From positions 1 through 64,000 of the forward strand of contig JBCDDC010000011.1 in assembly GCA_039180675.1 (NCBI GenBank): a stretch of DNA of 64,000 bases, read 5' to 3'. The translations under genes were made by a program, and so were the position numbers. Position 1 is the stretch's first letter. The number at the start of each line of letters is the position of its first letter. This DNA is from Thermohalobaculum sp039180675. GTDB lineage: Bacteria > Pseudomonadota > Alphaproteobacteria > Rhodobacterales > Rhodobacteraceae. Shown here one piece after another: positions 1 through 7,809 of this stretch. The notes beneath the pieces are model-generated. The model was not told the origin of the DNA. It searched no databases and saw nothing but the letters and a program-made list of their open reading frames with translations.

Positions 1-683
1 CGGCGGTAGGAGAAAAAACGTGACGGGTCCTCGTAGGTGCAGTGGCCGGTCCATTCCGCCTCGATCCCAGCGTCGCGCAGCCGCATCAGCACGTATCCGG
101 GGAGGTCGAAATGCACTCTGTCACCCGACCCACCCGCGAAGAACCGCGTGTTATCGGGATCGTCATCGACGAAGCGATCGAAGAATTCCGGTCCGACCTC
201 GTAGCTGCGCTGGCTGATGCAGGGCCCGATGACCGCCTTTATCTCGCTTGCTCCGAGCGCGCCCATAGCCGTGATGGTCGTCTCCAGAACCCCACCGATC
301 GCGCCTTTCCAGCCGGAATGCGCCGCGCCGATCACACCGGCGCTGCTATCTGCGAAAAGAACGGGTGCGCAATCCGCGACGAGGATGCCCAGCGCACAGC
401 CGGGCTTGGACGTGACCATTGCATCAGCCTGGGGTCTCTCGCTTGAGGCTCCTGTCACGTGGACGACAGTGTCGGAGTGGATCTGATGGACCGAGATCAC
501 GTCGCTCGTGCCCAAATGCTGTGCAATCCTGCGGCGATTCTCAGCGACATGCTCTGAGTTGTCGTGAGAGCCCTGACCGCCGTTCAGGCTGTCGTAGATC
601 CCGCTCGAGACGCCGCCCTGCCTTGTAAAAAAGCCGTGCGGCAGATCGCGCAACGTATCGGCGACAATCGGCTTGAGGCTCAT
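1..683 (-). CDS. pgeF: PgeF-type peptidoglycan editing / purine nucleoside phosphorylase (laccase-domain), 3' end cut by window
   Basis: Translating the minus strand from ATG at 683 gives about 227 residues of a YfiH/PgeF (multicopper polyphenol oxidase family) protein, still open at base 1. Visible family motifs are HGFFTRQGGVS (16-26), VHQIHS (65-70), ADCAPVL (103-109), AAHSGWKGA (120-128) and GPCISQ (153-158). The His, Cys and His of the second to fourth blocks are the expected metal ligands. The family includes zinc-dependent purine nucleoside phosphorylases, and E. coli PgeF removes wrongly placed L-Ser from peptidoglycan precursors. The start lies one base after the stop of the upstream methyltransferase, so it is the distal gene of an lgt-methyltransferase-pgeF operon. 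Probably only a few C-terminal residues lie outside the window. Confidence 0.9.
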   Translation of the reverse strand, partial: MSLKPIVADTLRDLPHGFFTRQGGVSSGIYDSLNGGQGSHDNSEHVAENRRRIAQHLGTSDVISVHQIHSDTVVHVTGASSERPQADAMVTSKPGCALGILVADCAPVLFADSSAGVIGAAHSGWKGAIGGVLETTITAMGALGASEIKAVIGPCISQRSYEVGPEFFDRFVDDDPDNTRFFAGGSGDRVHFDLPGYVLMRLRDAGIEAEWTGHCTYEDPSRFFSYR

Positions 684-684
684 C

Positions 685-1707
685 CTAGAACCCAGGCGGT
701 TTTTCTTGGCCCTTCGGCAGGACGGAAAGCACCTTGAATAGGCTTCCCATCTGCTCGGCGCGGGTCAGCCGTTCGAGCGCATCGGCGATATCGTCCGCTG
801 CCTCGGCGTTTGCCTCCGCCAGCGCCTCGGCCCGCTGACCGATGCCGAGCAACATCAGGAATGGCCCCTGTTCCGTAACGTAGTGGTCGACATCGGGCAT
901 CATGCCAATCAGGCGGTCGAAATCGACCAGGAACGTTAGGTCCACCTTCCCCGGCCTGACGAGTGGGTCTACCTTCTTGTGGCGCTGAACGGCCTGAAGG
1001 GTCGGACCCTCTGGTCGATTGTCCGCCTGGTATCCGTAGTCGATGATGAGGCCGAGACCGCCCTCAGACTTGATCCGGTCGTTGATCTGTTCGGCGATCG
1101 TGTCACCGAGTGGAGAGATCTCGACCCAGTCGCTGTCGACATCGCCCTCCGCCGGGATCGCGCCGGAAAGGCCCCAGCCGAGCTTGGTCTCGACCACGCC
1201 GACCTGACGCTCTCGCCATCCCTCATCAGAGCGAAGGTACTGTTTCACCGGCAGCGCATCGAAAAACTCGTTTGCGAGGATGACGGCGGGCCCTGGCGGG
1301 ATTTCGTTTATTCCCTCGGCCCATCGCGCCTCGGGCACGCGTTCCTTCTGGGCCTCGCGCAGTTTTGGCGAGGTCTCAATCATCCAGACATCGGGCTCGA
1401 ACTCAGCGGCCTTCGCAGTCTTCAAGATATCCGCCATCATGGTGCCCCGGCCGGGGCCGAGCTCGATCAGTTGCCAGTTTGGCTTCTCCGCCGCCTGCCA
1501 GAGCGAGACGATCCACATGCCGATCATTTCGCCGAACATCTGGCTGACCTCGGGCGCCGTGATGAAGTCGCCCTTCGAGCCGAGCGGGTCGCGCGTGCTG
1601 TAGTAGCCGTGTTCCGGATGGCTCAGGCAGGATTGCATGTACTCTGCAACCCCAATCGGGCCGTTCATGAGGATGCGTTCGATGAGAAGGCGTTCAAGTA
1701 GCGTCAA
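685..1707 (-). CDS. MidA/NDUFAF7-family class I SAM-dependent methyltransferase
   Basis: A 340-residue protein of the DUF185 (MidA/NDUFAF7) family, whose mitochondrial member methylates an arginine of complex I subunit NDUFS2. HGYYS is at about 33-37, GDFITAPEVSQMFGE at 46-60 and the SAM-binding loop ELGPGRG at 82-88. The substrate in bacteria is not established. I place the start at TTG 1707, inside the end of lgt (14-base overlap), because the family normally begins only a few residues before the LLERLL segment. A longer reading to 1746 would run further into lgt. It sits between lgt and pgeF on the same strand with almost no spacing, so the three genes are probably co-transcribed. Confidence 0.88.
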   Translation of the reverse strand: MTLLERLLIERILMNGPIGVAEYMQSCLSHPEHGYYSTRDPLGSKGDFITAPEVSQMFGEMIGMWIVSLWQAAEKPNWQLIELGPGRGTMMADILKTAKAAEFEPDVWMIETSPKLREAQKERVPEARWAEGINEIPPGPAVILANEFFDALPVKQYLRSDEGWRERQVGVVETKLGWGLSGAIPAEGDVDSDWVEISPLGDTIAEQINDRIKSEGGLGLIIDYGYQADNRPEGPTLQAVQRHKKVDPLVRPGKVDLTFLVDFDRLIGMMPDVDHYVTEQGPFLMLLGIGQRAEALAEANAEAADDIADALERLTRAEQMGSLFKVLSVLPKGQEKPPGF

Positions 1708-2632
1708 TGGTCTGCCGTCTGAAAGCAAGAAGGAGGAAAACAACACCGATTGCGATCATCGGTAACGAAAGGATCTGGCCCATGGTGAGCCCGCCGGAGT
1801 CGGGGAGATCCCCGAACCGGAGATAGTGGCCGAACGGGTTGTTCGGCGTGATGAATTCGCTGTTGCCCTGCCGGAAATTCTCGACAAAGGTCCGCGCGGC
1901 GCCATAGCCGATAAAGAAGATCCCGATCAGCGCCCCTGGATGTTTGAGCCAGTTTCGTGCAAGTGCCAGCCACCACATCACGATGAAAAGCAACAGCCCC
2001 TCAAGCGCCGCTTCGTAGAGCTGGCTCGGATGGCGGGCGACGTTCTCGCCACCGGGGAGAAGTTGCGGAAAAGATTGGCCCATCACCTCAACCGATGGAA
2101 AGACCATGCCCCAGCTCACCTCGGTCGGCCGGCCCCAGAGCTCGCCGTTCACGAAGTTCGCCATCCGACCGAGAAACAGACCGAAAGGCGTCGCAAGCGC
2201 GACCGCATCGCCAGCCTGCAGGAGCGGGATGCCCTTGGCCCGTGTATAGATGATCGTCGCCAGAATGACGCCGATGAACCCGCCATGGAAGGACATGCCC
2301 CCTTGCCAGACCTGCAGGATTTCGGCCGGGTTGGCGAGAAAGTATCCCGGATTGTAGAAGAAGACGAAGCCGAGGCGGCCACCAAGTACGACACCCACGA
2401 CCATCCAGGTGAGCAACTCCTCGGGCTGCGCCGGGGTCATCGGTGCGCGGTTGCCGGGCCAGAGCGCCGGGCGCTTCATCAGGCGCACCATCAGCCACCA
2501 GCCGCCGAGCAGACCGCCGATATAGGCCAGAGCATACCAGCGCAGCGCAAATTCCATCCCACCAAGCTCCAGCCTGAACAGGGCAGGATCGATCTCCGGA
2601 AACGGGATCTGTGCAAGGATCGCGAGGGTCAT
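1694..2632 (-). CDS. lgt: Prolipoprotein diacylglyceryl transferase Lgt
   Basis: A 312-residue polytopic inner-membrane enzyme that transfers diacylglycerol from phosphatidylglycerol to the lipobox cysteine of prolipoproteins, the first step of lipoprotein maturation. The Lgt signature GRMANFVNGELWG is present, preceded by the HGGFIGV segment and followed by HPSQLYEA near the C-terminus. Several hydrophobic helices (RWYALAYIGGLLGG, LLLFIVMWWLALA, IGVVFLLLAF) fit the seven-helix topology. The start is ATG 2632 (MTLAILAQIPFPEID). An upstream in-frame ATG at 2686 would add 18 residues that do not look like Lgt. It leads the lgt-methyltransferase-pgeF operon. Its substrates in this window include the lipoproteins at 59118 and 59498. 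Confidence 0.97.
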   Translation of the reverse strand: MTLAILAQIPFPEIDPALFRLELGGMEFALRWYALAYIGGLLGGWWLMVRLMKRPALWPGNRAPMTPAQPEELLTWMVVGVVLGGRLGFVFFYNPGYFLANPAEILQVWQGGMSFHGGFIGVILATIIYTRAKGIPLLQAGDAVALATPFGLFLGRMANFVNGELWGRPTEVSWGMVFPSVEVMGQSFPQLLPGGENVARHPSQLYEAALEGLLLFIVMWWLALARNWLKHPGALIGIFFIGYGAARTFVENFRQGNSEFITPNNPFGHYLRFGDLPDSGGLTMGQILSLPMIAIGVVFLLLAFRRQTIDAT

Positions 2633-2716
2633 GCAAGCTCCGACAGATATGCGCAACGGTGTGCGGAATGGAGGGCATTCTGTCAAGAAGCAGAGGGTTT
2701 TGGGGCCGGTCTCTCA

Positions 2717-3592
2717 TCACGCCAAGGCTGTTTCGTCCAGCAGCCAGGCGCGGAACTCCTGGGCGGCGGGGGTCAGGGCGCTGCGCGCCGGATAGGTCAG
2801 CAGATAGCTGTGCGTTCCGTTGATCTCGGCCCCGTCGAGACAGCGTTCGAGACCGTATTGCGCGACTAGGGCATCACTGGCCGGTGCGCGTGCGAGGGCT
2901 ATGCCGAGCCTGCCCGCCGCCATCGCGAGCGCGTTCAGCGTGGTGTCTGTGTAGAGGATTCGTGGATCGGGCGCATCGGGTCCGAGAAACCCCGACCAAT
3001 TCGCCCGATGCGTCGATATCTCAATCAGCGTGTGCCCAGATAGATCCGCCGGGCAGCGTACCGTTTCGGCGACCTCTGGTGTGGCAACGGGAAAGATCCG
3101 CTCCCCGAACAGCGTGTCCGCTTCACCAGATGGGTCGTGCGGCAGCCCGAAACCGATCCTGAGGTCGGTGTCATTGCGCGGCGTATCCTCGGCATGGATC
3201 TCCGTCGTCAGCGAGACCTGTATCTCTGGGTGAGCCTGGCAGAACTGGTGGAGGCGGGGTATCAGCCAACCCGCTGCCAGCATCGCGGAGCAATGGATCG
3301 CGAGGGGCTGCCTGCCCGGCTCGCCGAAGAGATTTCCGGTGGCGATCTCGACCGAATGCAGCGCCTGGGCGACGGTCGGCAGATAGGCGGCACCGGCTTC
3401 GGTAAGGGCGACAGAGCGCGGGCCGCGGAGAAAAAGCTCGCGGCCGAGATATCCCTCCAGCGCCTTGATCTGCTGGCTGACCGCAGGGGGTGACATGTTC
3501 AGAATTTCGGAGGCGCGGGAGAAACTGCCGGATCTGGCGGCCGCCTCGAAGACCCGAAGCCAGTTGAGCGATGGAATGCGGGAGAGTGTCAT
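2717..3592 (-). CDS. LysR-family (GcvA-like) transcriptional regulator
   Basis: A 291-residue LysR regulator. The winged helix-turn-helix spans about residues 1-65 (SLNWLRVFEAAARSGSFSRA, then MSPPAVSQQIKALE) and is followed by a periplasmic-binding-protein-like effector domain. The opening and the AVSQQIKALE recognition helix are typical of the GcvA subgroup. The start is ATG 3592, with AGGAGGG just upstream. An in-frame extension to 4006 runs antisense through the neighbouring dioxygenase and is rejected. It is divergent from the PhyH dioxygenase at 3787, with a perfect inverted repeat between them at 3694-3716, so it probably controls the oxygenase genes. The effector is unknown. Confidence 0.9.
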   Translation of the reverse strand: MTLSRIPSLNWLRVFEAAARSGSFSRASEILNMSPPAVSQQIKALEGYLGRELFLRGPRSVALTEAGAAYLPTVAQALHSVEIATGNLFGEPGRQPLAIHCSAMLAAGWLIPRLHQFCQAHPEIQVSLTTEIHAEDTPRNDTDLRIGFGLPHDPSGEADTLFGERIFPVATPEVAETVRCPADLSGHTLIEISTHRANWSGFLGPDAPDPRILYTDTTLNALAMAAGRLGIALARAPASDALVAQYGLERCLDGAEINGTHSYLLTYPARSALTPAAQEFRAWLLDETALA

Positions 3593-3693
3593 GATCCCTC
3601 CTAGCCAGGCCGCGCGCTCCCTTGAGAGACCTGCGCGGAGTGCGGGCGCCCGGGCAACCCACCCACCCGCGCGCGGCCTTGTCATCGCTTGAG

Positions 3694-3716
3694 CATAAGA
3701 TGAACTTTCTCTTATG
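3694..3716. promoter_or_regulatory. Candidate LysR operator dyad between divergent regulator and dioxygenase
   Basis: Perfect inverted repeat CATAAGA-N9-TCTTATG in the 194-base gap between the LysR gene (start 3592) and the dioxygenase (start 3787). Size, AT-rich arms and position fit a LysR-type binding site that would serve both promoters. The role is inferred. Confidence 0.5.
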
Positions 3717-3786
3717 GGCAAGAGATCGAGCTTGTGCCTGCTGCAGTCCGTGGTGAGATGGGAAGGCAATGCATGGAGGTAGACGC

Positions 3787-4647
3787 ATGCCCGGATCATT
3801 GAGCCCTGCTCAGATCGACGCCTACCGGCGCGATGGGTTCCTTTGCCCGATCGACGTGTTCGATGCGGCCGAAGCGCGGTCGCGCCGGGACGCGTTCGAG
3901 CGGCTGGAACAGGACTTCGCCGAGGGGCTCCCGAGACCGCTGCCAGATTACCTGCGCACCAATGCCCATATCGTGGCGGAGGCGCCGCGCGATGTTGCAT
4001 ACACACCCGCGATCCTCGATGCGGTCGAAAGTCTGCTCGGCCCCGATCTGCTGCTCTGGAGTGTCGAGTATTTCGTCAAGGAACCGCAGACCGACAAAAT
4101 CGTCAGTTGGCATCAGGACATCACCTATTGGGGCATGGGCGAGACCGATCACGAAGTGACCGCATGGGTGGCGCTCAGCCCTGCGAACGCAGCTTCGGGC
4201 TGCATGCGCTTCGTGCCCGGCAGCCACAAGTCCTCGATCGTGGCTCATACGGATACTTTCGCAGAAGATAATCTGTTGAGCCGGGGACAGGAAATCGCTG
4301 TCGATGTGGATGAGGCGGATGCCGTGGTCGCCGCGCTCGAACCAGGGCAGATGTCGCTCCACCACGGGCGGTTGTTCCATGCCTCGGGCCCCAACACCAC
4401 GGAGGACCGCCGGATCGGCTGCGTCATGCGCTTCATCCGGCCTGATACGCCGGTGGCCGTTGGTGAGCGGGACTATGCCGTTCTGATGCGCGGATGTGAC
4501 CGGACGCGAGGCAGGATCACGATTGTGCCGCCCGCGGGCAATTTTTCGGATGCGGCGCTGGCCCTGCATGCCGAGGTGATCGCCGCCCAAGCGGTTGCGT
4601 TGACGGAAGGGGCGGAGCAAACTGTCGGGAGCTATGAACCTGCCTGA
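3787..4647 (+). CDS. Phytanoyl-CoA dioxygenase (PhyH) family Fe(II)/2-oxoglutarate oxygenase
   Basis: A 286-residue PhyH-family dioxygenase. The iron-binding His and Asp are in WHQD (H109, D111), the distal His in LFHASGPN (H198), and Arg209, eleven residues later, fits the 2-oxoglutarate-binding Arg. SGCMRFVPGSHK (138-148) is a typical family block. The start is ATG 3787 with GGAGGT six bases upstream. An earlier ATG at 3769 has no such site. Members hydroxylate small molecules including acyl-CoAs, ectoine and, as PhnY, 2-aminoethylphosphonate. The substrate here is unknown. An HD-type oxygenase gene starts 10 bases downstream, which suggests two consecutive oxidations of one compound. Confidence 0.88.
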   Translation: MPGSLSPAQIDAYRRDGFLCPIDVFDAAEARSRRDAFERLEQDFAEGLPRPLPDYLRTNAHIVAEAPRDVAYTPAILDAVESLLGPDLLLWSVEYFVKEPQTDKIVSWHQDITYWGMGETDHEVTAWVALSPANAASGCMRFVPGSHKSSIVAHTDTFAEDNLLSRGQEIAVDVDEADAVVAALEPGQMSLHHGRLFHASGPNTTEDRRIGCVMRFIRPDTPVAVGERDYAVLMRGCDRTRGRITIVPPAGNFSDAALALHAEVIAAQAVALTEGAEQTVGSYEPA

Positions 4648-4657
4648 GGACGCTGTC

Positions 4658-5275
4658 ATGAGCGAGGCCGGCGAAACGAAAACTGTCTCCTTCACACAGA
4701 TGAAGGACGGCACGAAGGAGGACTACGAATTCCTCCACGAAGCGGAGAGGCCATATCTCGCTGGCACAGCCGACAGGCTGATCAAGGAGCTTGCGGGCCA
4801 GGCGGACGAAACCCTCTCCGGTTACAAGATTACCCGGCTGGAGCACGGCTTGCAGTCGGCCACGCGGGCAAGACGTGACGGGGCGGATATTGACTGGGTC
4901 GTGGCGGCTCTTCTGCACGATATCGGTGACGGTCTTGCGCCGCAGAACCACGATAAATTCGCCGCCGAGATCATGCGCCCCTTCATGCGGGAGGAAGTGG
5001 TCTGGACTGTGGAGCATCACGGCATCTTCCAGATGTACTACTACGCGCATCACTATGGCTGGGATCGCGACCTTCGCGAACAGTTCCGCGGCAACCCGTA
5101 CTTTCAGTCCTGCGCAGATTTCTGCGAACGGTGGGATCAGGCGAGCTTTGATCCGGACTATGTGAGCGATCCTCTGGAAAGCTTTATCGACGACGTGCGT
5201 CAGGTGTTTGGGCGCAAAGCCTATGACCCCGATGTGATGCTGGAAGGTGTCGTGAAGGGGCTTCCGCCGCAGTAG
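4658..5275 (+). CDS. HD-domain protein with mixed-valence diiron oxygenase ligand set
   Basis: A 205-residue HD-fold protein, usually annotated only as a phosphohydrolase. Likely metal ligands are H63 (LEHGLQ), H87-D88 (LLHDIGD), H98 (NHDKF), H120 or H121 (EHHGIF) and D160 (ERWDQ). This H/HD/H/H/D pattern, the short single-domain size and the partner dioxygenase resemble the diiron oxygenases PhnZ and TmpB and distantly myo-inositol oxygenase. The SGYKITRLEHGLQ segment corresponds to the substrate-gating loop of PhnZ, but the Glu that follows the Tyr there is absent, and the third-motif position after HDIG is Asp instead of His. I therefore do not call it PhnZ. The start at 4658 has GAGG eight bases upstream. 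An ATG at 4634 would overlap the dioxygenase. Confidence 0.75.
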   Translation: MSEAGETKTVSFTQMKDGTKEDYEFLHEAERPYLAGTADRLIKELAGQADETLSGYKITRLEHGLQSATRARRDGADIDWVVAALLHDIGDGLAPQNHDKFAAEIMRPFMREEVVWTVEHHGIFQMYYYAHHYGWDRDLREQFRGNPYFQSCADFCERWDQASFDPDYVSDPLESFIDDVRQVFGRKAYDPDVMLEGVVKGLPPQ

Positions 5276-5304
5276 CCGGGGGTCTCCTGATGTCGCCAGG
5301 GTGC

Positions 5305-6486
5305 TCAGGAGACGAGGCGCCTGCTTTCTCGCCAGAAGGTTCTCAGCAGCGCGAAGCTGCTCTCATCGAAGCGCTGTTGGGTCATAAGCAGGCTTATGAG
5401 ACCGGTCTCGTGATCCCATGTGCAGGCAGTCCCGAGCCCGCCGATCCAGCCAATGCCCTTTGGATCGTCTGCCTTGCTGCCGTGCTGGATCGCGACGCAG
5501 TATCCCCAGCCATGCGTGCTCCAGAAGCCCGGCCAGAAACGTGAGACAAACTTCTGTTCCTCCGCGATATGGTCTCGGGTCATTTCGGCGTAGGTCGCTT
5601 CCGAGAGTAGCCGTTGGGAGCCATGGCGGCCGCGATTGAGCATCATGGACGCAAAGGTCATGTAATCCGCCGGGCTTGAGACCAGACCTTCTGCCGCGGA
5701 CTCAAACCCCGGCGGATGGCGCAGATCGCTTTCCGAACCGGCGGGATCCAGGATGGTGCACTCGCCCGCCTCACCCCGGCCGTAGCAGGGGCCAAGCCGC
5801 CAGAGCTTGGTTTCCGGCACCCAGAAACCTGTGTCCTCCATCCTGAGGGGGCCAAAGACCCGCTCGGCGAACAGGCCCGCCAGGCTGAGCCCGCTTGCGC
5901 GCTCCATCAAAACGCCAAGAACCTCGATCGATGTATCGTACATCCAGACCGTCCCTGGCTGGTGGATCAGGGGGAGTTGGCCGAGCGCTGCGATCCAGGT
6001 GTCGCTGTCCATCTGTCGCGGATGCGTGGCACCCACGTTCACATGTGCCTCGGCCATCGCCTGTGCGATCGGTGTCTCCTCGGCCCCCACCAGTAGGCCT
6101 GTGCCCATCCGGCAGGTGAGAAGATCGTGAACGGTGATCGATCGTGAAGCGGGTTCGGTCTGACCGAGTGGCGCATCAGGGCGGGTCAGGACGCGGCACT
6201 CGTTCAGTTCTGGAAGCCACCGATCAATCGGGTCCTCGAGCGCGATCGTGCCATCCTCTATTAGAGTAAGCGCGGCTACTCCCGTAATCGGTTTGGTTAG
6301 GGACGCGATGCGGAAGATCCGCGCGTCAGGCGGGACAGGATGAGCATCACCCAAGGCGTGGACGATCCGATCCTTGCCAAGTTGGAGGCCGATCACTGCA
6401 CTTGGATCGGCACAGTCTTTCAGTGCAGCGCGCACCGCGCGGCAGAGATCGTCGGTTCTGCTCGGGTCGAGACCGGTCTTACCCAT
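5305..6486 (-). CDS. Serine hydrolase, class C beta-lactamase / penicillin-binding-protein fold
   Basis: A 393-residue serine hydrolase of the beta-lactamase/esterase EstB type. The nucleophile motif S-x-x-K is SLTK at 62-65 (FRIASLTKPITG). YDTS lies in the segment WMYDTSIEVLGVLMERASG and corresponds to the Y-x-N/S motif. No signal peptide is evident, so it is probably cytoplasmic and more likely an esterase or amidase than an antibiotic-degrading enzyme. The start is uncertain: ATG 6486 lies directly beside an AGGAG, and in-frame starts at 6548 and 6615 are possible. It is convergent with the HD-oxygenase gene and divergent from the alcohol dehydrogenase, so a role in the same pathway is only suggested by position. 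Confidence 0.8.
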   Translation of the reverse strand: MGKTGLDPSRTDDLCRAVRAALKDCADPSAVIGLQLGKDRIVHALGDAHPVPPDARIFRIASLTKPITGVAALTLIEDGTIALEDPIDRWLPELNECRVLTRPDAPLGQTEPASRSITVHDLLTCRMGTGLLVGAEETPIAQAMAEAHVNVGATHPRQMDSDTWIAALGQLPLIHQPGTVWMYDTSIEVLGVLMERASGLSLAGLFAERVFGPLRMEDTGFWVPETKLWRLGPCYGRGEAGECTILDPAGSESDLRHPPGFESAAEGLVSSPADYMTFASMMLNRGRHGSQRLLSEATYAEMTRDHIAEEQKFVSRFWPGFWSTHGWGYCVAIQHGSKADDPKGIGWIGGLGTACTWDHETGLISLLMTQQRFDESSFALLRTFWRESRRLVS

Positions 6487-6642
6487 CTCCTGCCCAACAT
6501 ACGATGCTTGGCCTCGATGCGAGATTAGGGAGATGTCGCCGCGCATGCCAGCGCGAACTGAGCGTCGATATGGCTGGACGACGGCCCGGTTCTCCCTCAG
6601 CTTGGGCCAAAGCAAGCAACAGCCCGAGCCGAGGCCCTTCCC

Positions 6643-7788
6643 ATGACGTCAGTGAATTGGAGCTATCCGACCGCGATCCGCTTTGGCACGGGGCGTATCC
6701 GTGAACTGGCGGACACCTGTCGCACCGCCGGGATCCAGCGCCCCCTTTTCGTCACCGATCGCGGTTTGGCGGATTTGCAGATCACCAAGGATGCCCTGGC
6801 GTTGCTCGAGGACGAGAAGCTTCCGGCCGCGTCGTTTTCAGGCGTCGATTCGAACCCGCATGATGGCAATCTCGATGACGGTCTCCGGATTCTGCGAGAA
6901 GGCGATCATGACGGAGTGATCGGCTTCGGTGGCGGTTCCGCGCTCGATCTCGGAAAGCTTCTTGCCTTTATGGTGGGTCAGGACCGCCCGGTCTGGGATT
7001 TCGAGGATATCGGCGATTGGTGGACCCGTGCGAACGCAGACGCGATCCTGCCGAACATCGCCGTTCCAACGACCGCGGGAACAGGGTCGGAGGTCGGGCG
7101 CGCCAGCGTGCTGACGAACAGGGAGACGCATCTGAAGAAGGTGATCTTCCACCCCGGCATCTTGCCGGTCACCGTGATCTGCGATCCCGCGCTGACCGTC
7201 GGCATGCCGCAGGCGATCACGGCGGGAACCGGCATGGATGCCTTCGCACACTGTCTCGAGGCCTATTCGAGCCCGATGTTCCATCCGATGGGCGATGGCA
7301 TCGCGCTAGAGGGGATGCGGCTCGTGCTCGAGAATCTGTCGGCCGCTTGCAAGACCCCGGAAGATCTCGAAGCGCGCGGCGCGATGATGAGTGCCGCGCT
7401 TATGGGGGCGGTCGCCTTCCAGAAGGGGCTGGGCGCGATTCACGCGATTTCGCATCCGGTCGGGGCCCGCTTCAACACCCATCATGGCATGACAAATGCA
7501 GTCGTGATGCCCGCGGTCTTGCGCTTCAACAGGCCTGCGATCGAGCAGAAGATCGCCCGCGCCTCTGCCTATCTTGGGATCTCGGGTGGTTTCGATGGAT
7601 TCTACGGTCGCGTTCTGGAACTTCGGGCTGAAATCGGGGTGCCGGACTCCCTGCGATCCCTTGGTGTGAATGATGGCGATCCTGGGGGGCTTGCTGCGGC
7701 AGCGGTCGAGGATCCGACTGCGGCAGGCAATCCGGTCCCGTTAACCGTCGAAGCTGCGCACAGTCTTTTCGCCGAGTGTATGGGCTGA
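6643..7788 (+). CDS. Iron-containing (group III) alcohol dehydrogenase
   Basis: A 381-residue NAD(P)-dependent, iron-type alcohol dehydrogenase. The nucleotide-binding GFGGGSALD is near residue 100 and PTTAGTGSEVGR near 140. Metal ligands are expected in TGMDAFAHCLEAY (Asp and His) and in HAISHPVGARFNTHHG (two His). The family interconverts primary alcohols and aldehydes, including phosphonoacetaldehyde in some members. It sits between the serine hydrolase and a TRAP transporter, close to two oxygenase genes, which suggests it handles an aldehyde or alcohol intermediate of a catabolic route. The substrate cannot be read from the sequence. Confidence 0.92.
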   Translation: MTSVNWSYPTAIRFGTGRIRELADTCRTAGIQRPLFVTDRGLADLQITKDALALLEDEKLPAASFSGVDSNPHDGNLDDGLRILREGDHDGVIGFGGGSALDLGKLLAFMVGQDRPVWDFEDIGDWWTRANADAILPNIAVPTTAGTGSEVGRASVLTNRETHLKKVIFHPGILPVTVICDPALTVGMPQAITAGTGMDAFAHCLEAYSSPMFHPMGDGIALEGMRLVLENLSAACKTPEDLEARGAMMSAALMGAVAFQKGLGAIHAISHPVGARFNTHHGMTNAVVMPAVLRFNRPAIEQKIARASAYLGISGGFDGFYGRVLELRAEIGVPDSLRSLGVNDGDPGGLAAAAVEDPTAAGNPVPLTVEAAHSLFAECMG

Positions 7789-7809
7789 AGCGGTCGATTT
7801 CTCCCCGGC

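Noticed and set aside
3787..5275. Identification as TmpA/TmpB (trimethylaminoethylphosphonate pathway) or PhnY/PhnZ
   Set aside because: TmpA belongs to the gamma-butyrobetaine hydroxylase type rather than PhyH, and the HD protein lacks the Tyr-Glu gate of PhnZ. Only the general pairing is retained.
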